Shown here: one piece after another, positions 63,661 through 64,000 of the stretch
Numbering within the stretch: the stretch's first letter is position 1
Layout: each line of letters starts with the position of its first letter
Source of the DNA: Zygaena filipendulae
Taxonomy: Eukaryota; Arthropoda; Insecta; Lepidoptera; Zygaenidae
NCBI GenBank assembly: GCA_907165275.2
Contig: OU015672.1
Span: forward strand, 4,446,501-4,510,500
Direction of reading: 5' to 3'
Length of the DNA: 64,000 nt
Notes under the pieces: model-generated
Told to the model about the DNA's origin: nothing
Seen by the model: the letters and a program-made list of their open reading frames with translations, nothing else
Database searches by the model: none
Position numbers and translations under genes: made by a program

Positions 63661-64000
63661 TTTTTTTATCCAATTTATCCAATTATTCAAGTAATTCCAT
63701 TTTTACCAATATTTTATTCATTTAGTCCAATTTATTCATTAATACCAGAGATCCATTTAATTATTCCATTTATTACTTTTATACCATTCATCACTTAGAT
63801 TATCAACCACTTTTAACCATTACTTTAGTATAGGTACATCAGGTACATGACCATATATTCCAGTATTTAATTTTTGTACCTAATCCATTAGTAATTAAAT
63901 CCAATAATCAAAATCGCTTTAACTAGTTAACCAGCTAGTTATTCCTAACACAATTGGTAGAGTAAATTCTTTTTCCCTCAAGTACCTAGATTAAATTGAC

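Overview
The window is nuclear DNA from an insect, almost certainly a moth or butterfly. The genes are split by many GT-AG introns and the exons are GC-rich against AT-rich introns. The non-coding DNA is packed with repeats of lepidopteran type: dozens of RTE-like fragments sharing the end ctagctgtgccccgcggttt, tRNA-derived SINEs, 5'-truncated LINEs and many small inverted-repeat (MITE-like) elements. There are no bacterial features, rRNA genes or CRISPR arrays.

Four genes are supported by splice-consistent exon chains in which I checked every reading phase. (1) Minus strand, 10292 down to the left edge: the FUBP/KSRP-type KH-domain RNA/DNA-binding protein (Drosophila Psi orthologue), 10 exons, with the 3' part outside the window. 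(2) Plus strand, 12643-29443: the chromatin protein DEK, 16 exons, with acidic stretches, a SAP domain and a C-terminal DEK domain whose last five codons (including the stop) lie on a tiny separate exon. (3) Minus strand, 52524 down to 35500: an XK-related (XKR) multipass membrane protein, 15 exons and 769 residues, with a long low-complexity C-terminal tail. (4) Plus strand, 54530-57737: SREK1IP1, a 151-residue zinc-knuckle splicing-factor partner in 3 exons.

Psi and Dek are head to head across about 2.35 kb. Dek and the XKR gene are tail to tail across about 6 kb. The XKR gene and SREK1IP1 are head to head across about 2 kb. Three of the four products are nuclear nucleic-acid-binding or splicing-linked proteins, but I see no evidence that they form one system. 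Beyond 58 kb there are only hints of further minus-strand genes (a possible first exon at 60291 and a possible terminal exon at 60566), mixed with LINE copies.

I did not find a convincing new biological system. The most unusual content is the repeat architecture: a three-level nest of MITEs at 15.0-15.7 kb, a second nest at 17.4-17.9 kb, a tandem array with trimeric higher-order structure at 35.8-36.4 kb, a transposon split by a second element at 56.2-56.8 kb, and a Dek exon with three donors that are all in the same phase.
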